Positions 44,791-57,200 of a stretch of 64,000 bases of DNA are shown piece after piece. The stretch is from Plantago ovata (lineage: Eukaryota > Streptophyta > Magnoliopsida > Lamiales > Plantaginaceae): positions 90,602,871-90,666,870 of the forward strand of contig CM051455.1 in assembly GCA_028274465.1 (NCBI GenBank). Reading direction: 5' to 3'. How positions within the stretch are numbered: position 1 is the stretch's first letter; each line of letters begins with the position of its first letter. Position numbers and translations under genes: made by a program. The notes under the pieces were generated by a model. That model worked only from the letters and a program-made list of their open reading frames with translations. It did no database searches and was not told where the DNA came from.

Positions 44791-45778
44791 CTACACCAAG
44801 TCTCCCATCCGCAACCGAACAACCCCGCTATTCCCAAGATTCTTACCGAAATACCCCTTCTTGTTCACACATTCATGAAAAAACCGTGTGTTTGCATCTC
44901 CCTCCTTCGCCCACCTCACCTTAGCTTGTTGGTAACAAATGCACCCCTGATGTTCCAACGCCTCCCTTAAATCATCAGGCAAATTTTGATACCGAGAAGA
45001 CTGATCCTCAAAAGCATCCAACAAAGACCTAGAAGTCAATGACAACAAAGCCTCCCCCTCTACACCAGAGCTATCACGCACCGACCCTCCATCCAACACC
45101 GAATCCATCAGCAACAACTCCTTTGTCAGAGAATCAATCTTCCCCTCCAAATCAGCCATATTACCACCACACCACTTCTTTATTCCCCCCTTCAAAATCT
45201 TCAACTTTTCCTTCAATACAAACCCACCCCACCCGTCCACCTGAGTCGTAGACCATACTCTCCTCACCATAGAGACAAAATCAGCATTTTTATGCCAACC
45301 ATTAACATACCGAAAAGGTCGTGGCCCCCAATCCAACCTCCCCCCTTTCAACAGGATTGCTGCATGATCAGACACTCCTACGCAAGCCAAACTAAGCCAA
45401 CTCCTGCCAATGAGCCATCCACCCCTGGGAGAGAAGGAAACGATCCAGACGACTACAACTCCTCCCATTCTTCCTATACCAAGTGAACCGCCGCCTATTC
45501 AACGGTAAATCCACCAACTGAGTCTCCTCAATGAAATCATTAAACCCTCGCATGTCTGCCATCACCAACACCGAACCCACACCTCTCCGCTCAGTCGGGT
45601 ACCTTACCGAATTAAAGTCCCCACAAATACACCACTTATCTACCGACCCCCCCAGACATCCTCTCCTTCAATGCACTCCACAACTAAGACTTACCCGCCG
45701 AATCACACGGAGCATACACATTAATGATGCCTACCTCTTGACCCTCCCAAGATCCATACACCTCCAAAAACCCGTTTC
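44791..45778 (-). pseudogene. LINE endonuclease domain, C-terminal part
   Basis: Read on the minus strand: WCICGDFNSVRYPTERRG, then MADMRGFNDFIEETQLVDLP, RFTWYRKNGRSCSRLDRFLL, and SDHAAILLKGG with RPFRYVNGW. These are the GDFN, RLDR and SDH motifs of the apurinic-type endonuclease that nicks the target. The N-terminal third is missing. Frames change at least twice between 45778 and 45400. A linker of about 200 residues then leads to RT. Confidence 0.82.
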
Positions 45779-47032
45779 ATGTGCTCTGGACTAAACTGTT
45801 AAATCGGGTTTTCTGTTTGGGACTGTTTTGATATTACTGAAAGAGTGTTCACTAAAAGCTAGTGAATTGTTTTATGTCTCGGTAAAGTTACTAGTTGTCT
45901 TCTAGCTCAGTTGGTTAAGAGTTGTGTGACTAACTTAGAGGTCCCGAGTTCGAGCCCCTCCTTTGCCAATCCTTCACCGACCTTTTTATTTTCATTCGTT
46001 TAGCTTTCGTTCAAACTTCTAGTTAGTAACTAGATACATTCTGTTTAGGTGCTCCGTCCGTTAGCTCTTAGTTCGCTGTGTTTTTGGTGGAGCATTGCTT
46101 GCAAGGCTTAAGGTGAGTATTCACCCCTAAACTTATCTATTTGCGAAAAACTGGAAGGCTACGTGACAATCTATATCTATTACTATATATACTGTTTTAA
46201 TGTATGCTTCCGCGTAAAAGTAACTAAGTCCTAAGTATGACTATTTACTTTCTTTGTTTATTGCTACTATGCTCTGGATTAACATTTCTGCAGGAACACT
46301 TCTCGGTGTTTGATTGTTCGTATCTGTTTGATCTGTATCTGTTTTGTCTGTTTCTGTGTGACCGGTCGATTAGGTCGTAACTAGGTAGACTTGGATAGTA
46401 GAGGACTATCGGGTTTGCTTGGTTATTGTCTAGTCTAATCCCTTTTAGACGCGAGGCAAAAGTCGCTGAGGTCTATTAGGATCGTAGGTTCTGTTTCCCC
46501 AAAGTACACGGGGGTTTCTGTTTCTGTCCGGAGTTGTATACCCTCTGGAGGGATCTATAAGGGCTATTGGGAGTAGGAGCAATAAGGCGGGCTGCACCAA
46601 CGGACTTCGACTTATCTGTTCTGTTTGTTATATTATCTGCTGAAAAGGATTTTGATTTAAAAAACTGTGTACTTTCTGTTTGTTAACTTAGAACCTCACT
46701 GAGATCCTTTATCTCACGCTCTCTTTGTTTTCAAAATTCCTTCATTCCAGATACTACTGAGGATGCACGCGAGTAGGATGCCAGCGACTGAGAGAAGGGC
46801 CTGGGGTGTCTTTGGGAATTTATTTCAAAATAAGAAGATGAAACTTTTCACTGTCTTCAATAGTTGTTATTCATTTGATTTCTAAGTTACCGTTGGATAT
46901 TTACTTGATCCTGTTAGCGCTGTGCGCGTCAAATATTATTATGGCATTTATTGCCGACCATTGTTTTTAAATTATTTCGGATTTTTCTCTTTTCAAGAAA
47001 TTATTTTGTTTTTAAAAACCGGTATCGTTACA
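45779..47032 (+). repeat. Gypsy-type LTR, copy B, 5'-truncated
   Basis: It matches LTR A (19732-21010) and C (47226-48490) in reverse orientation. It starts inside the LTR at ATGTGCTCTGGAC, against the 5' end of the LINE, and ends at ATCGTTACA (47032). It contains the tRNA-like module at 45896-45968. Confidence 0.8.
45896..45968 (+). ncRNA. tRNA-like module in LTR B
   Basis: TAGCTCAGTTGGTTAAGAG, then GGTCCCGAGTTCGAGCCCC, then CCTTTGCCA. A- and B-box spacing is tRNA-like; the 5' acceptor strand does not pair with CCTTTGCC. It is the best preserved of the three copies. Confidence 0.68.
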
Positions 47033-47225
47033 TGTGTCCTAAGAGTACAACTGCCCTACTAGCCACTGAGCTGCCCTACTAGCGTGGTGACGCCCTACTA
47101 GCAGGACAAAGTCCTAGTAGCCACCAGCTAGGAGAAAGGCAACCCCAGCAAAGAGCTCCTCGGGCTACACCACGACCTCCGGCTACGTAGCCTCGCCCTA
47201 CTAGCACGTCGAGAGGAACAAGATT
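47033..47225. repeat. CCTACTAG-motif repeat, left part
   Basis: TGCCCTACTAGC-type words recur at about 47053, 47073, 47091 and 47205, with an inverted form near 47112. The same words continue at 49779-49920 beyond solo LTR C, so C inserted into this repeat. Confidence 0.75.
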
Positions 47226-49762
47226 TGTAACGGTATCGGTTTTTAAAAACAAATAAATTTCTTCAAAAGAGAAAATATGAAATAATTTTAAGAATAACGG
47301 TCGGCAATAAATGCCATAACAATAATTGGCGCCACAGCGCTAACGGAAACAAGCAAAATCCAACAGTAACTTAGAAGTCAAAAAGAATAACGACTAGTGA
47401 AGAAAGTAAAAAGTTTCATCTTCTTTTTTAAAAACAAAACCCCAGAGACATCCCAGACCCTTCTCTCAGTCGCTGGCATCCTACTCGCGTGCATCCTCAG
47501 CAGTATCTGGAAGGAAGGAATTTTTTAAAAGAAAGACAGCGTGAGATAAAGGAACTCAGTGAGGTTCTAAGTTAACAAACAGAAAGTAAACAGTTTTTGA
47601 AATCAAAATCCTTTGCAACAAATAAAACAACAAACAGAACAGATCACATAACAGAATGACAGAACAGATAAGTCGAAGACCGTTGGTGCAGCTCGCCTTA
47701 TTGCTCCTACTCCACAGATTGCCCTTATAGCTCCCTCCAGAGGGTGCAGAACTCCGGACAGAAACAGAAACCCCCGTGTACTTTGGGGAAACAGAACCTA
47801 CGACCCTAATAGACCTCAACGACTTCTGCCTCACGCCTAAAAGGGATTAGACTAGGCAATAATCAAGCAAACCCGATAGTCCTCTACTACCCAAGCCTAC
47901 CTAATTACGACCTAATCGACCGGTCACACAGAAACAGACAGAACGGATACAGATACAAAACAAAGAGATACGAATAATCAAACACCGAGAAGTGTTCCTG
48001 CAGAAAAGTTAATCCATAATAGAGTAGCAACAAACAAAGAAATTAAATAGCCATACTTAGGAATTAGTTACTTTTACGCGGAAGCATACGGCATAACAGA
48101 ATATATATAGCAAAAGATACAAATTGTCACATAGTCTTCAAGTTTTTCGCAAATAAATAAATTTTGGGGTGAACACTCACCTCAACTTGCAAGCAAAAGT
48201 CTTCAACGAGCAGTGAGCTTAAGAGTTAACGAACAACGGAGAACCTAAATAGAAAGTAACTAGTTACACTCTAGAAGTCGAACGAACGGAAAGTAAAAAG
48301 GTCGGTAAAGAAGTGGTAAAGGAGGGGTTCGAACTCGGGACCTCTATGTTAGTAAAGCAACCCTTAACCAACTAAGCTAGAAGGTAAATCACTACTAAGG
48401 TACCAAAGAAGAAACTAGTTGACTTGAAACATTTTCAGAAAACACTCTTTCAATCTCTGGAAATTACTAAAATACCCTCTGTTAAATTGCAAAAAGATCC
48501 CTTTTGAAAACAGAAAGTTCAAACAAGTCCAGCAGGTTCCCAAACGTACATATCAATCCCCACAGAATTAAAAGGTTTACAAAACAGTCCTCTGTCAGTC
48601 AACTACGGTCAAAGTTTAATTGCAAAAAGGTCCTTTAGGTTTTCATACTCCCCAAACAGTCCACAAGGTTCAGATTAACACACTTTCAGTCCAAAACAAC
48701 CAACGAGTTCAAATCACAGTCCTAACTTAGTTCGAAAAAAGGTCAACAACGAGGTCAGAGGTCACACGGTCAACAAAACAACAATCACACAATCCCAAGT
48801 CCGAGTTCGAGTTCACGGTTCGAATCAAAACAACAAGGCCAGAATGTACAAGGGCAAAACTGTCCAGGGGCAAAAATGTCCAAAAAAGAATACGAACTGC
48901 AAATCGAAAAGAAACAGAAAGGGATCGAGATTACCTTCGAACAGAAAAGAGATTGATTCGATCTGCGAATTAAATGTAAACAAAAAGGATTAGGATTAAA
49001 ATCCAGATTCAAATCGAGATTCGAATCCAAACGCACAAGGACAAGGACGGAGGCTTACCGATCGAGAACGGAATCGGAGCGGACAGAAAGAACGAGCCGG
49101 TACGGATCGAATCGAACGGAGCAGAATGGCCGACGGATCTGATCGGAGAAGAACGGAGCAGCAAGCACGCGTGAACGGCACGGGCAGATCGGACAGAGGG
49201 CGGCGCTGAGCGAATCGGAGCGGCGCACGGATCGAACGGAGCACTGCAAAATCGGGACGGAGAACGGCGCGGTGGATCGGACGAAACGGACGGCGGCACA
49301 CGGACAACGAACGGCGGCGAGCAGACGGAACGGATCGAGACCGGCGGTGGCCCGGCGGCTTGAACGGGACCGTAGATGACGGCGGACGGGAAGCAGCAGC
49401 AGCAATTCTCTTTCTCTTCTTCTCTCTTTCTTTCTCTCTCTTTCTTTCTCTGAGGCGGATGTGAAGAATGAGGGGTTGGGAGGCAGCGATTAGGGTTTGG
49501 AGGTTTAAGGAAATGGTCCGGTCAAAGGCTATGAAGACTGGGCCACGAAAATGGGCCAAAAAGGAGTCAGAAATAACCAGTCTTTCCAGCTCGGTCCAAA
49601 TATAACGAGACAAATTAGTTTTACACGAATTTACTAAATCGCTCACGCAAGAAGTGAATTAAATAATTACCGAATAAAATAATTTACTCCGATAATTAAT
49701 TAATTAAAAAAAATTAAATAAATAAAATAATAAATAAATAATTAAAAAAACGGGGTGTTACA
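47226..49762 (-). mobile_element. Complete solo Gypsy-type LTR, copy C, with target duplication
   Basis: On the minus strand it starts TGTAACACCCCG and ends CGATACCGTTACA, so the ends form a TGTAAC/GTTACA inverted repeat. AGATT stands on both sides (47221-47225 and 49763-49767), a perfect 5-bp duplication, so it is a whole solo LTR of 2537 bases. It contains the tRNA-like module (48313-48387), a CT-rich microsatellite (49409-49453) and AT-rich terminal sequence. Overlapping arginine- and serine-rich open stretches near 49000-49650 are by-products of its composition. Confidence 0.92.
48313..48387 (-). ncRNA. tRNA-like module in LTR C
   Basis: On the minus strand: CTAGCTTAGTTGGTTAAGGG, then GGTCCCGAGTTCGAACCCC, then CCTTTACCA. 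More diverged than in A and B, but the box B-like part is intact. Confidence 0.6.
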
Positions 49763-50432
49763 AGATTGGTGCCCTTCTGCCCTACTAGCACAGGTAGTCG
49801 GACGAGTGTCCTTCCGCCCTACTACCACAGGTGGCCGGACATAACTCGTTACGTCAAGGAAGAATTAACATGTCCTAAGTAAAAGGTGGTCCTCGGACCG
49901 TAGAAGCTTGGCAGTTGCCCTACTACCCCGTCCTCAGACGGTACTAGGGCGACACCCGCCCAAGGAGCAATTTGGTACCAAGAATGACCATTTTACCCCT
50001 ACCAGCCCTAGTGGAAGATCTGGGCCAAAGCCCATGGGTCACTCCAAATGGGCCTAAGCCCATAGAAGACTCAATCATGGCCGGACACTTTTCACGATGC
50101 TAAGTGCTCAAGCAATATTCTATTGCTAGTATAAATACGGGCTCACTTCAATCAAGGTAATCAATCATTCAATCATCACACTACTTTCTCACTCTACATT
50201 TACTAGGGAAGCCTACCAACTCCCTACACGTAAAGTCGTCCCTCCGGCTTGATCTTAGACAAGCCGGGCTTGTGGCACTAACCCCCCCCCTCTTGCTAAG
50301 TTATACCTCAGGTCTCAGGTACAGTACGGAAGGCACTTTAAGTGCGAATGACGTTCTAGAACCTTCGCCCAACGACGCTCCAGAGGAAAGAACGACAACG
50401 CTCTAGAGGAAAGCACTAATTACCTATCAACA
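49763..50432 (+). repeat. CCTACTAG-motif repeat, right part, promoter-bearing
   Basis: It continues the repeat interrupted by LTR C. CCTACTA words occur at about 49781, 49811 and 49919. A TATA box AGTATAAATACGG (50130-50138) is followed by pyrimidine-rich, leader-like sequence, a run of C (50283-50291) and a possible LTR end ATCAACA at 50432. This may be an LTR of another Gypsy family, but I find no PBS and no second copy. Confidence 0.5.
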
Positions 50433-52990
50433 AGGTGAATTATTTTCCACCCCTTTACTTTAATTCAATCGTTCTATATATTTTATATAACTGATTCTTT
50501 TTAAAATTTAACAAAATAAATTACTTTTATCGTTCATATTTGGTTATGCTAAATAATTTTAAATAATATTCTATATCAATTTTTTAATATAATATCTTCC
50601 ATAATTTTTTTTTACTAAAAGTACGGAGTATATGAGTACTTGAGAAAGTCATAATATAAAAAGAGGAATATAATAGATAAAGAGACAAACATGTTCTAGA
50701 ATGTAGAATACTAAATCCAATGCATAACATTGTGACATGTAGCAAAATTGAACCATTGAACCAATAAGAATGAGAGAATATGCCAAATTGGATCGATAAA
50801 CTCCGTGGGCATCGCAATGAATAGCTCAATATAGACGCCGTCCAGCTCTAGTTTCCTGACTTCCATCACAAATTCACGACCCTTCTTGATTGATCTCAAA
50901 CATGACCTTTTCATCTATGTCCGCCCTAAATCAAGTTGTATTGTTCCACATAAACCCCTTCAGCATCGTTCTGAAACATCAAGGAAACGTCTGAGCAAAA
51001 GAGCTCTGACATTAATCAATTTGGATCGTGATAGTTGCCGAAAATAGAGAAAGCTGAATAGAAAAGTACTTTACTGTCTAGAAAAGAGATCCAAGGTGGG
51101 TATGGCTTCATGCTTTTGGAGTACTGCTCTACACAGATCGACAGGAGGAATACTGTTTTGAACGAATACTGCATTCTTTAGACGTTGTGTATCGAGTTTA
51201 TGTGAAGAAAGATTTGAGAATTTTGGACTGAGATAATAATAGATGAGTAGGCAGGAGGAACGATTAGTGATTTCATGACAAGTGGAATAAGTAGAATTTC
51301 GGACCAATCAAAATAGGACACATGGATGAAGGAGAGACTTAGAAATATTATTTCTTTAATGAACATATAGATGATAATGAATGAGACATTTTATACTATA
51401 AGAAGCAAATAATTTACTGTACTTGCACTTCCAAATAGTTAGAACATGTAATTATCAATCATAAGAGCTAGAATCTTCTCGGTAAATTGGGTCTGGCTAG
51501 TCATACGACTCTTAATTAATTAGGAGCAAACCGCATGACAATAGAATTTGACACAAACGGACAAGCCAAGACAATTAAAACAAGGACAGTGTAGATAAAA
51601 CACCGATCAAATTATCCAATAAGCATCTAACATGGATTGAATTTTAAGGGAATAATGAACATGCATATTGTTGGAATATTTGCACTTGTCAGGGGATAGT
51701 ATATGTATGGAAAGGAAACTAGAACAGAGAGTGTCTAGGTAAATGTAATGCTGCAGAATAACGGGATAGCCCGAGTTCTCTGAGATAATATTTGCCTTGC
51801 ACTCGTGCTCAAAGTACATCAAATATATCCCCAAGATAAGACTGCAGGAGAATTAGTAAGTAGCACACCAAACTAATTCGAACTGGTTTTTCTCAATAAG
51901 GGAGAACATACTTTGTTAAGTAGTAGAGGAGAAGAGAGCAGATAAATGAACCCGTTTTGCTACAGCAAGAGAGTCTTTATTTATAGTAGCGAAGTGGTGT
52001 TAATAAACAGACATGACTGCTGAAAGAAAGCTTCTCGAAAAGAACACAACTTTTCGATTTATGTCTGTTCATTTAATGAACACATCATTTCGGAAAAGGA
52101 AGTTGTTCATTCAATGAACACATCATTTCGGAGCCAGGCGGGTGCGTGTGAGCGACCGTGAAGCAATCTAGCTCCTCCCCCCCCCCCCTTCCAAAACCAT
52201 GGGTACCGCCAAAGGGTCCAAACCCTCTTGCAAACTAGACACTTATGTCTAGCTCATACTCTTCCCATTTTAGCTATGTGGGATAACTCCCAATTCCAAC
52301 TCTTGAGCTTCCTAGCCAAGTTCTCAACCAACACACTTTGAGCTTTACTTACTCTTTCATCATTGAATTTTAGTAATTCTTTCTCAAGTGTATTCGACTA
52401 TCATAGTAGATTATGCACATTCAATAAAACACAGGTTTGAATGTGTGAGCGCTCTTTGGTTAAGCCACAAAGTCATAGAAAACCCACTTTGAAATTAGCT
52501 AAAATTCCTACAATTCCCCACAAGAAAGAGAATTGAGGCTCTCAGCACCACATGATGCTCCAGTCTGAACCATCCGTAGTAGAGTAGCGTCTAGATTTAC
52601 TTTTCACCGGTGTGCTAAGCACTGAACCAGTCAGACACTAACAGTAAACCAGAACTTGGTACCTACATAATAATATATCTTATTGATTTTACCATAGTCC
52701 GGTCCGTTACAAGCCCTGGACGCACTTGGTTTCATGAGTGTATTTACCTTGAAGCGGCCAAACTTCACACTTAGATAGGTGATCTCTAGACATTCTGTCC
52801 CACAATGTTTGCTTATCCTCTCGATAGCACAGAAGAAAACTCGAAGTCTTCTTTAGAGTTCAGTAAGAGCAAAGTTGCTCAACCTTTATCCATTCAATTT
52901 AGACGGTAAGCACTTATTGTCTATTTCAAGGAATGCGCATGGAGTTTATCAAAATTAACTCCTAAGTTCATTGGAGTATATCGTAGCCCA
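50433..52990. other. Low-repeat, intron-like stretch
   Basis: AT-rich, with no gene I can support. Minus-strand open pieces at 50711-50914 (RSIKKGREFVMEVRKLELDG) and 51071-51307 (VFVQNSIPPVDLCRAVLQKH) could be exons of an unrecognised antisense gene. It includes the palindrome pair at 52066-52120, a C run near 52171-52180, and a 29-base direct repeat (AGTAAGCACTTATTGTCTAT onward) near 52909 and 52990. Confidence 0.4.
52066..52120. repeat. Pair of 17-bp palindromes in a 38-bp tandem repeat
   Basis: TGTTCATTTAATGAACA (52066-52082) and TGTTCATTCAATGAACA (52104-52120), each followed by CATCATTTCGG. Arms are perfect and differ only at the central base. Confidence 0.88.
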
Positions 52991-53005
52991 GTAAGCACTT
53001 ATTGT

Positions 53006-53299
53006 CTATTTCAAGGAATCCACGCTGAATTCCTTGTTGTTCTTAGTGTAGTCCATGAAGACAGATCTGCCGGATACAGGTATGAATCTCTCACAGACGA
53101 GTTCCGCGTTTCGTCGACCGTTATACTTTTTGAACACATAGAGTTCAGGTTCACAGTTGAAGTAGTAGTTGATGAACTGTACTCCTGTCCCCGAGATGCC
53201 TAATCCACCCTGTTGGTTCGACTCATGAGAACGCTCACCGATCTTTTTGATAAACGGGTCTGCTTCCATTTGGTATGTAGTCCTAAGGATCTCGCCCAT
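53006..53299 (-). CDS. Unrecognised 97-residue frame, possibly one exon
   Basis: Minus-strand protein MGEILRTTYQMEADPFIKKI onward, with VQFINYYFNCEPELYVFKKY, RFIPVSGRSVFMDYTKNNKE and a stop after SVDSLK. Composition is that of a folded protein (mixed hydrophobic and charged, with aromatics, Cys and Gly), unlike chance frames nearby. No signal peptide, membrane segment or known catalytic motif is visible. The start Met is the first in the frame. It could be a complete small protein or the first exon of a gene whose later exons lie at 51307-51071 and 50914-50711. I do not recognise the family. Confidence 0.4.
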   Translation of the reverse strand: MGEILRTTYQMEADPFIKKIGERSHESNQQGGLGISGTGVQFINYYFNCEPELYVFKKYNGRRNAELVCERFIPVSGRSVFMDYTKNNKEFSVDSLK

Positions 53300-54258
53300 T
53301 TGCGCTACGTTTGAAGCTAGCTAGTTGCGATAGAGAAGTCGAGAAGGCAATAGCGGAATAGATATATAAGATTGATTAGTAGCTTAATTGTTACTGCAAT
53401 AGTAGCCCAGGCACGTATATATATAGTACGTCTAGTTTAATTCTAGTCTAGTTTGGATTCCTAAATTTAATCGGAATTTGATAATCCAAAAAGAAATCAA
53501 ACTACTAGGAAATATGCATGGATAAGTTTACGTATGGATATGTATGGCTTATAGGCCAGTCCGGTAAGGAACATACGCAATTAATAGCCTGCACATGTTG
53601 AAACTTAAATTAGTGTCAACACATCATAAAATACTCTCATGGGTAAATAGAGATTTAGTTGGTTGCAAAAGTTATTCTCGCGGGGTAACTATAATAGTTT
53701 GCTGCAAAGTTCACCAGCTCCATCCAAGTTTTATTGTTATATGTTCATTCATTTTAGCTAGTTCACAGTTACTCTATTGTAATGATATTGAACGATCTAT
53801 TATATTCAACGCATGGCCTCAACATAAAACTACCATACTAAACAAACGATATCTAACTCATTTGAGCTATAAATTCAACAAAATAAAAATAAATTAAATG
53901 TAAAAGCACATAATGAAGAAGAAGAAGAAAGCTCTACATATAAAGATTAAGATTATAAACAGATGGAGTAGTTAAATTATGCAATCAACCGAACTAGGAA
54001 CACAAGTGTGACAGGAGCATGGCATAACTAACGAATTTCAAACTTTTGACTACATGCTTGATAATACAGGTGCTAAGATAACTTGAGCTAAAGGAATCTA
54101 CTTACAAAGATAAAAACATGAAGACATTGCTACAAGATCTTTCATATGAATTATGAACTATCTCTCAATATACTTCGGGATGTTCCTCTAACCAATAATA
54201 ATTAAGGAGACTCAAAACAAATAAACCAGCATGGTAGATAGAGACAATGTTATCTTGC
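53300..54258. other. AT-rich stretch with nothing assigned
   Basis: It lies downstream of the last recognisable tomosyn-like exon. The next exon expected (LIAYENGLMILWDVSE-like) is not found here, so the host gene has been cut within this stretch. No TE ends are seen. Confidence 0.4.
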
Positions 54259-57200
54259 CTGTTCCCAGAAGAACAGGGCTGGGAAGAACTCCAACAACTG
54301 GTTGATGATTTGAGCTGGATAACAGAGCTGCTAATTTGGAGGGTAAAAAAATAATTAATAAATTAGGTATTAACGTTTATATAATCCCAGATAATGAAAA
54401 TGTTTGTTCACCAAACTCAAACACATTTACTTTATCCAGTAAAAACTACGATGCAATTAATCTGCCAACATCATTTAAAAGCTTCAGTGAGGTAGACTTT
54501 CAACTAAACATATGTGATGGAAATATGGAATGCATTGATCCTAACACCGAAGATCTCAACATATCCAGAACAAAGCTTGAAAATCACAGGCTTACAGATA
54601 GAGGCATTTTGGTATAAAATCCCTTGGAACACATTCTAAAAATCACACTGTCATATAGAGCCTTGGGGCCTGGAGATTAGATTAGCTCTGTTCAACTGTG
54701 TTGAAGTAATATTCAGGATGAAGCTTAAAAATACACACATAAAGATAGAGGCTTTGGAATAAAATCCCTCCGACAAATTCTAAAAATCACATACTCACCT
54801 ATTAAGGCTTAGTCCTTAGCTGTGCACAAATAATATTTATGGGGTGAAAACAGTTGTATGCATTCAGAGTCACATAATACTTTTAAATCGGAACTTTTGT
54901 TGTGCATTACTCTAGCTAAACATAAGTGAGTCATAAATTCTAGGCTGGACAAGAACCCTAATTGTGGAAGTTATTTTCTGTTTGTCATGCAGTCCTCTGC
55001 ATAGCCTATGGCCACCATTATGAGCATATTAGTCAACTGACTTGTGAAATTGAACTTGTAGATGATTCTAATGCATCCTAAAAGAAGAGGTGGCAATACC
55101 TTAAGACTCCAACATTATGTTTTATTACTGACTATTCAAGATAAAGAAATCAAATCAAAATAGAAAGCACATTAATCCCTGTCCTGGAGAAACATTTTAG
55201 TGGGTTTCCTCACAATACTTGCCAGTGAGATAATCTGGGCATAGGTGATAAGGCAATCGTGAAAGATGTCCATCTTCAGTATCATACTTAACAACATAAA
55301 TCCAGCCATACTCATCACCAACATACCTAGAGCAGAAAAGAAGAAAGTGTCATGTAAGAACTTAGCAAACGCAACCTCATAGAGGTCGCTGCATCATCAT
55401 ATGTAAAAAATATATAGTACCAACGTCATACATAAATGAGGAGCCACTGATCACAGAAAAAGCAGTTATATTGGATTCCCACTGTAAAATGCAAGCTATT
55501 AACCGTCTCTCGAGATTCCAAATCTGCAATGACAATACTCTTAATATAGTTGGCAGTTAGGTGCAACTGTTAATGGTTGCTGAGGCATCGTTGTTTCTAA
55601 TACTTATTTAATCTTGTTACTCGTTAGTCCAAATGGTCAAAGTTGGCCTGTGAATTGTTGATAAGAATAATGATGATGCTACGAGCAGGAAAAGAAAATT
55701 TGCATAGTAGATCAAGCAGTAAAATCTAACTATAGAATTTACTAACATCCTTACCCCGACAATAATGTTTTACCAGGTTAATTTTTTAGTGGGGAAGGAT
55801 GACAAATAAGTATAAAACTGAAATGGCTTTGAACTAACTGAAACCAGATCACACTTAAGTACACTGCTCAAGTGTTGATCGGTAGGTACAGGGGTATAGA
55901 CTAATGAAAACTGATTGAGACCTTAATGATATTTATGGAATACAAATTGAGGGTAAATGTTCCTGAGAGTATAAGCATCAAGTCTCTACGACCAACCTCC
56001 TTAGAGAAATAGCCTTCATCGTTGAGATAATAAAAATAGTCCGGAAGGGTGAATGTGTTATGTTCATAGGGTAAAAAATGGTCATTATAACTAGTATAAA
56101 TTGATGATGGAAATGTAAAGCATGAAACGGGCTGGAAGCCTGGAACACATGCAAAAAATAAAGAGAAACTCCACCTCCAAATTAACATAATTCCTAAGTA
56201 TATGTGCAATTAAACAAATAAAACTTCAACATTGCATAACCACACCAGCCTCGAAACAGAAATAAGCATGTAGTTAGAGAATTATCTTTTGAGATATAAG
56301 AAACTGAGTTGTGAACTTGTGATTATGCAAGACCAGAATACAGGATATTTTATTCTTTGTTTTTTCTTTCATGAATGCAGCAGATTCAGGAGATAACATA
56401 CCTCAATGTCATTATTGTTTGTTATGCCAATTAACAGACCTTGGTTCTGCAGAAACTGCAAACAGACAAGCACGGTTTAGTCAGCTCACAAGTAGAATAT
56501 GCCAATTAAAATATATTAGTTCATAAGATGATACATAAATGACACTCAAATCAAGGAAGCAACAATGGAAAGTTGATCTCTATAGATTTTCATACAAATG
56601 GATTTTCAACAAAATGATACTTCATTAAAATGAAAAGGAAATTCACCAGGTTCTTGATACTGATCCACTTTTACAAGGATTACAAAAGCGTTTGGTTTAC
56701 ATCAGAAGTTTGAACATCTTTCCATTCTTCATTTGTTTAACATATGTATGACAAAATTGGGAGGGGTGGAAGATATTTTGGCAGCGGAGACCTTGGAATA
56801 CCATGGGGATGGACTTTTGACGAGGCTATCCTACAAACAGCCAAAATATGTTTTTGACAAGCATGATCGAAGGACCATTCAGATGCCTGATGCTGATGAA
56901 CAGAAAACAATAATGCAACCGTATGTACAATAGGAGTCAGTTTGACACTCAGATAAATTGACCATCTAAGATCCCCTTGCACAAAGCAAATGTCCTGGCT
57001 TTATCGAATAAAAGTCCAAACAAATTAGATCATCTATGTTATCCAGTTGCCAACAAGTATTTTGTAGTACTTCATCAAGAGCTGAAGTTCCCTGGTTTTA
57101 TTAAATAAAAAATTCCCTTCAAGTGATAAAACTCAGAAAATTCTGCCATATCAAGTGCATCTAATACACTGATAATGAAAGCAGCACATGTGGGTAATAC

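Larger units (their letters stand above)
36900..45778 (-). mobile_element. L1-type LINE, longer copy, with CACTA insertion
   Basis: On the minus strand the 5' end at 45778 lies within the endonuclease domain (ADMRGFNDFIEETQLVDLPL, RFTWYRK, RLDRFLLS, then SDHAAI), so the element is 5' truncated. RT follows (about 44837-44100: GPDGFSFHFYR, LIPKNSNP, RPISLIG, FEKAYDFVRWD, GLRQGDP). The CACTA element interrupts at 44073-41497. RT then resumes with VSVSHLQFADDTIFFGE, which keeps the FADD catalytic box, and continues to the zinc-knuckle RVT domain (40293-39829) and a poly-A near 36908. The two stops shared with the left copy show it was already inactive. I find no target duplication at its ends. 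Confidence 0.88.

Noticed and set aside
45896-45968. Functional tRNA gene
   Set aside because: Box A and B are good but the acceptor and anticodon arms do not pair, and three LTR copies carry it.
49000-49650. Overlapping arginine- and serine-rich frames on the minus strand
   Set aside because: They lie wholly in solo LTR C, in several frames at once, and reflect GC-rich LTR composition.
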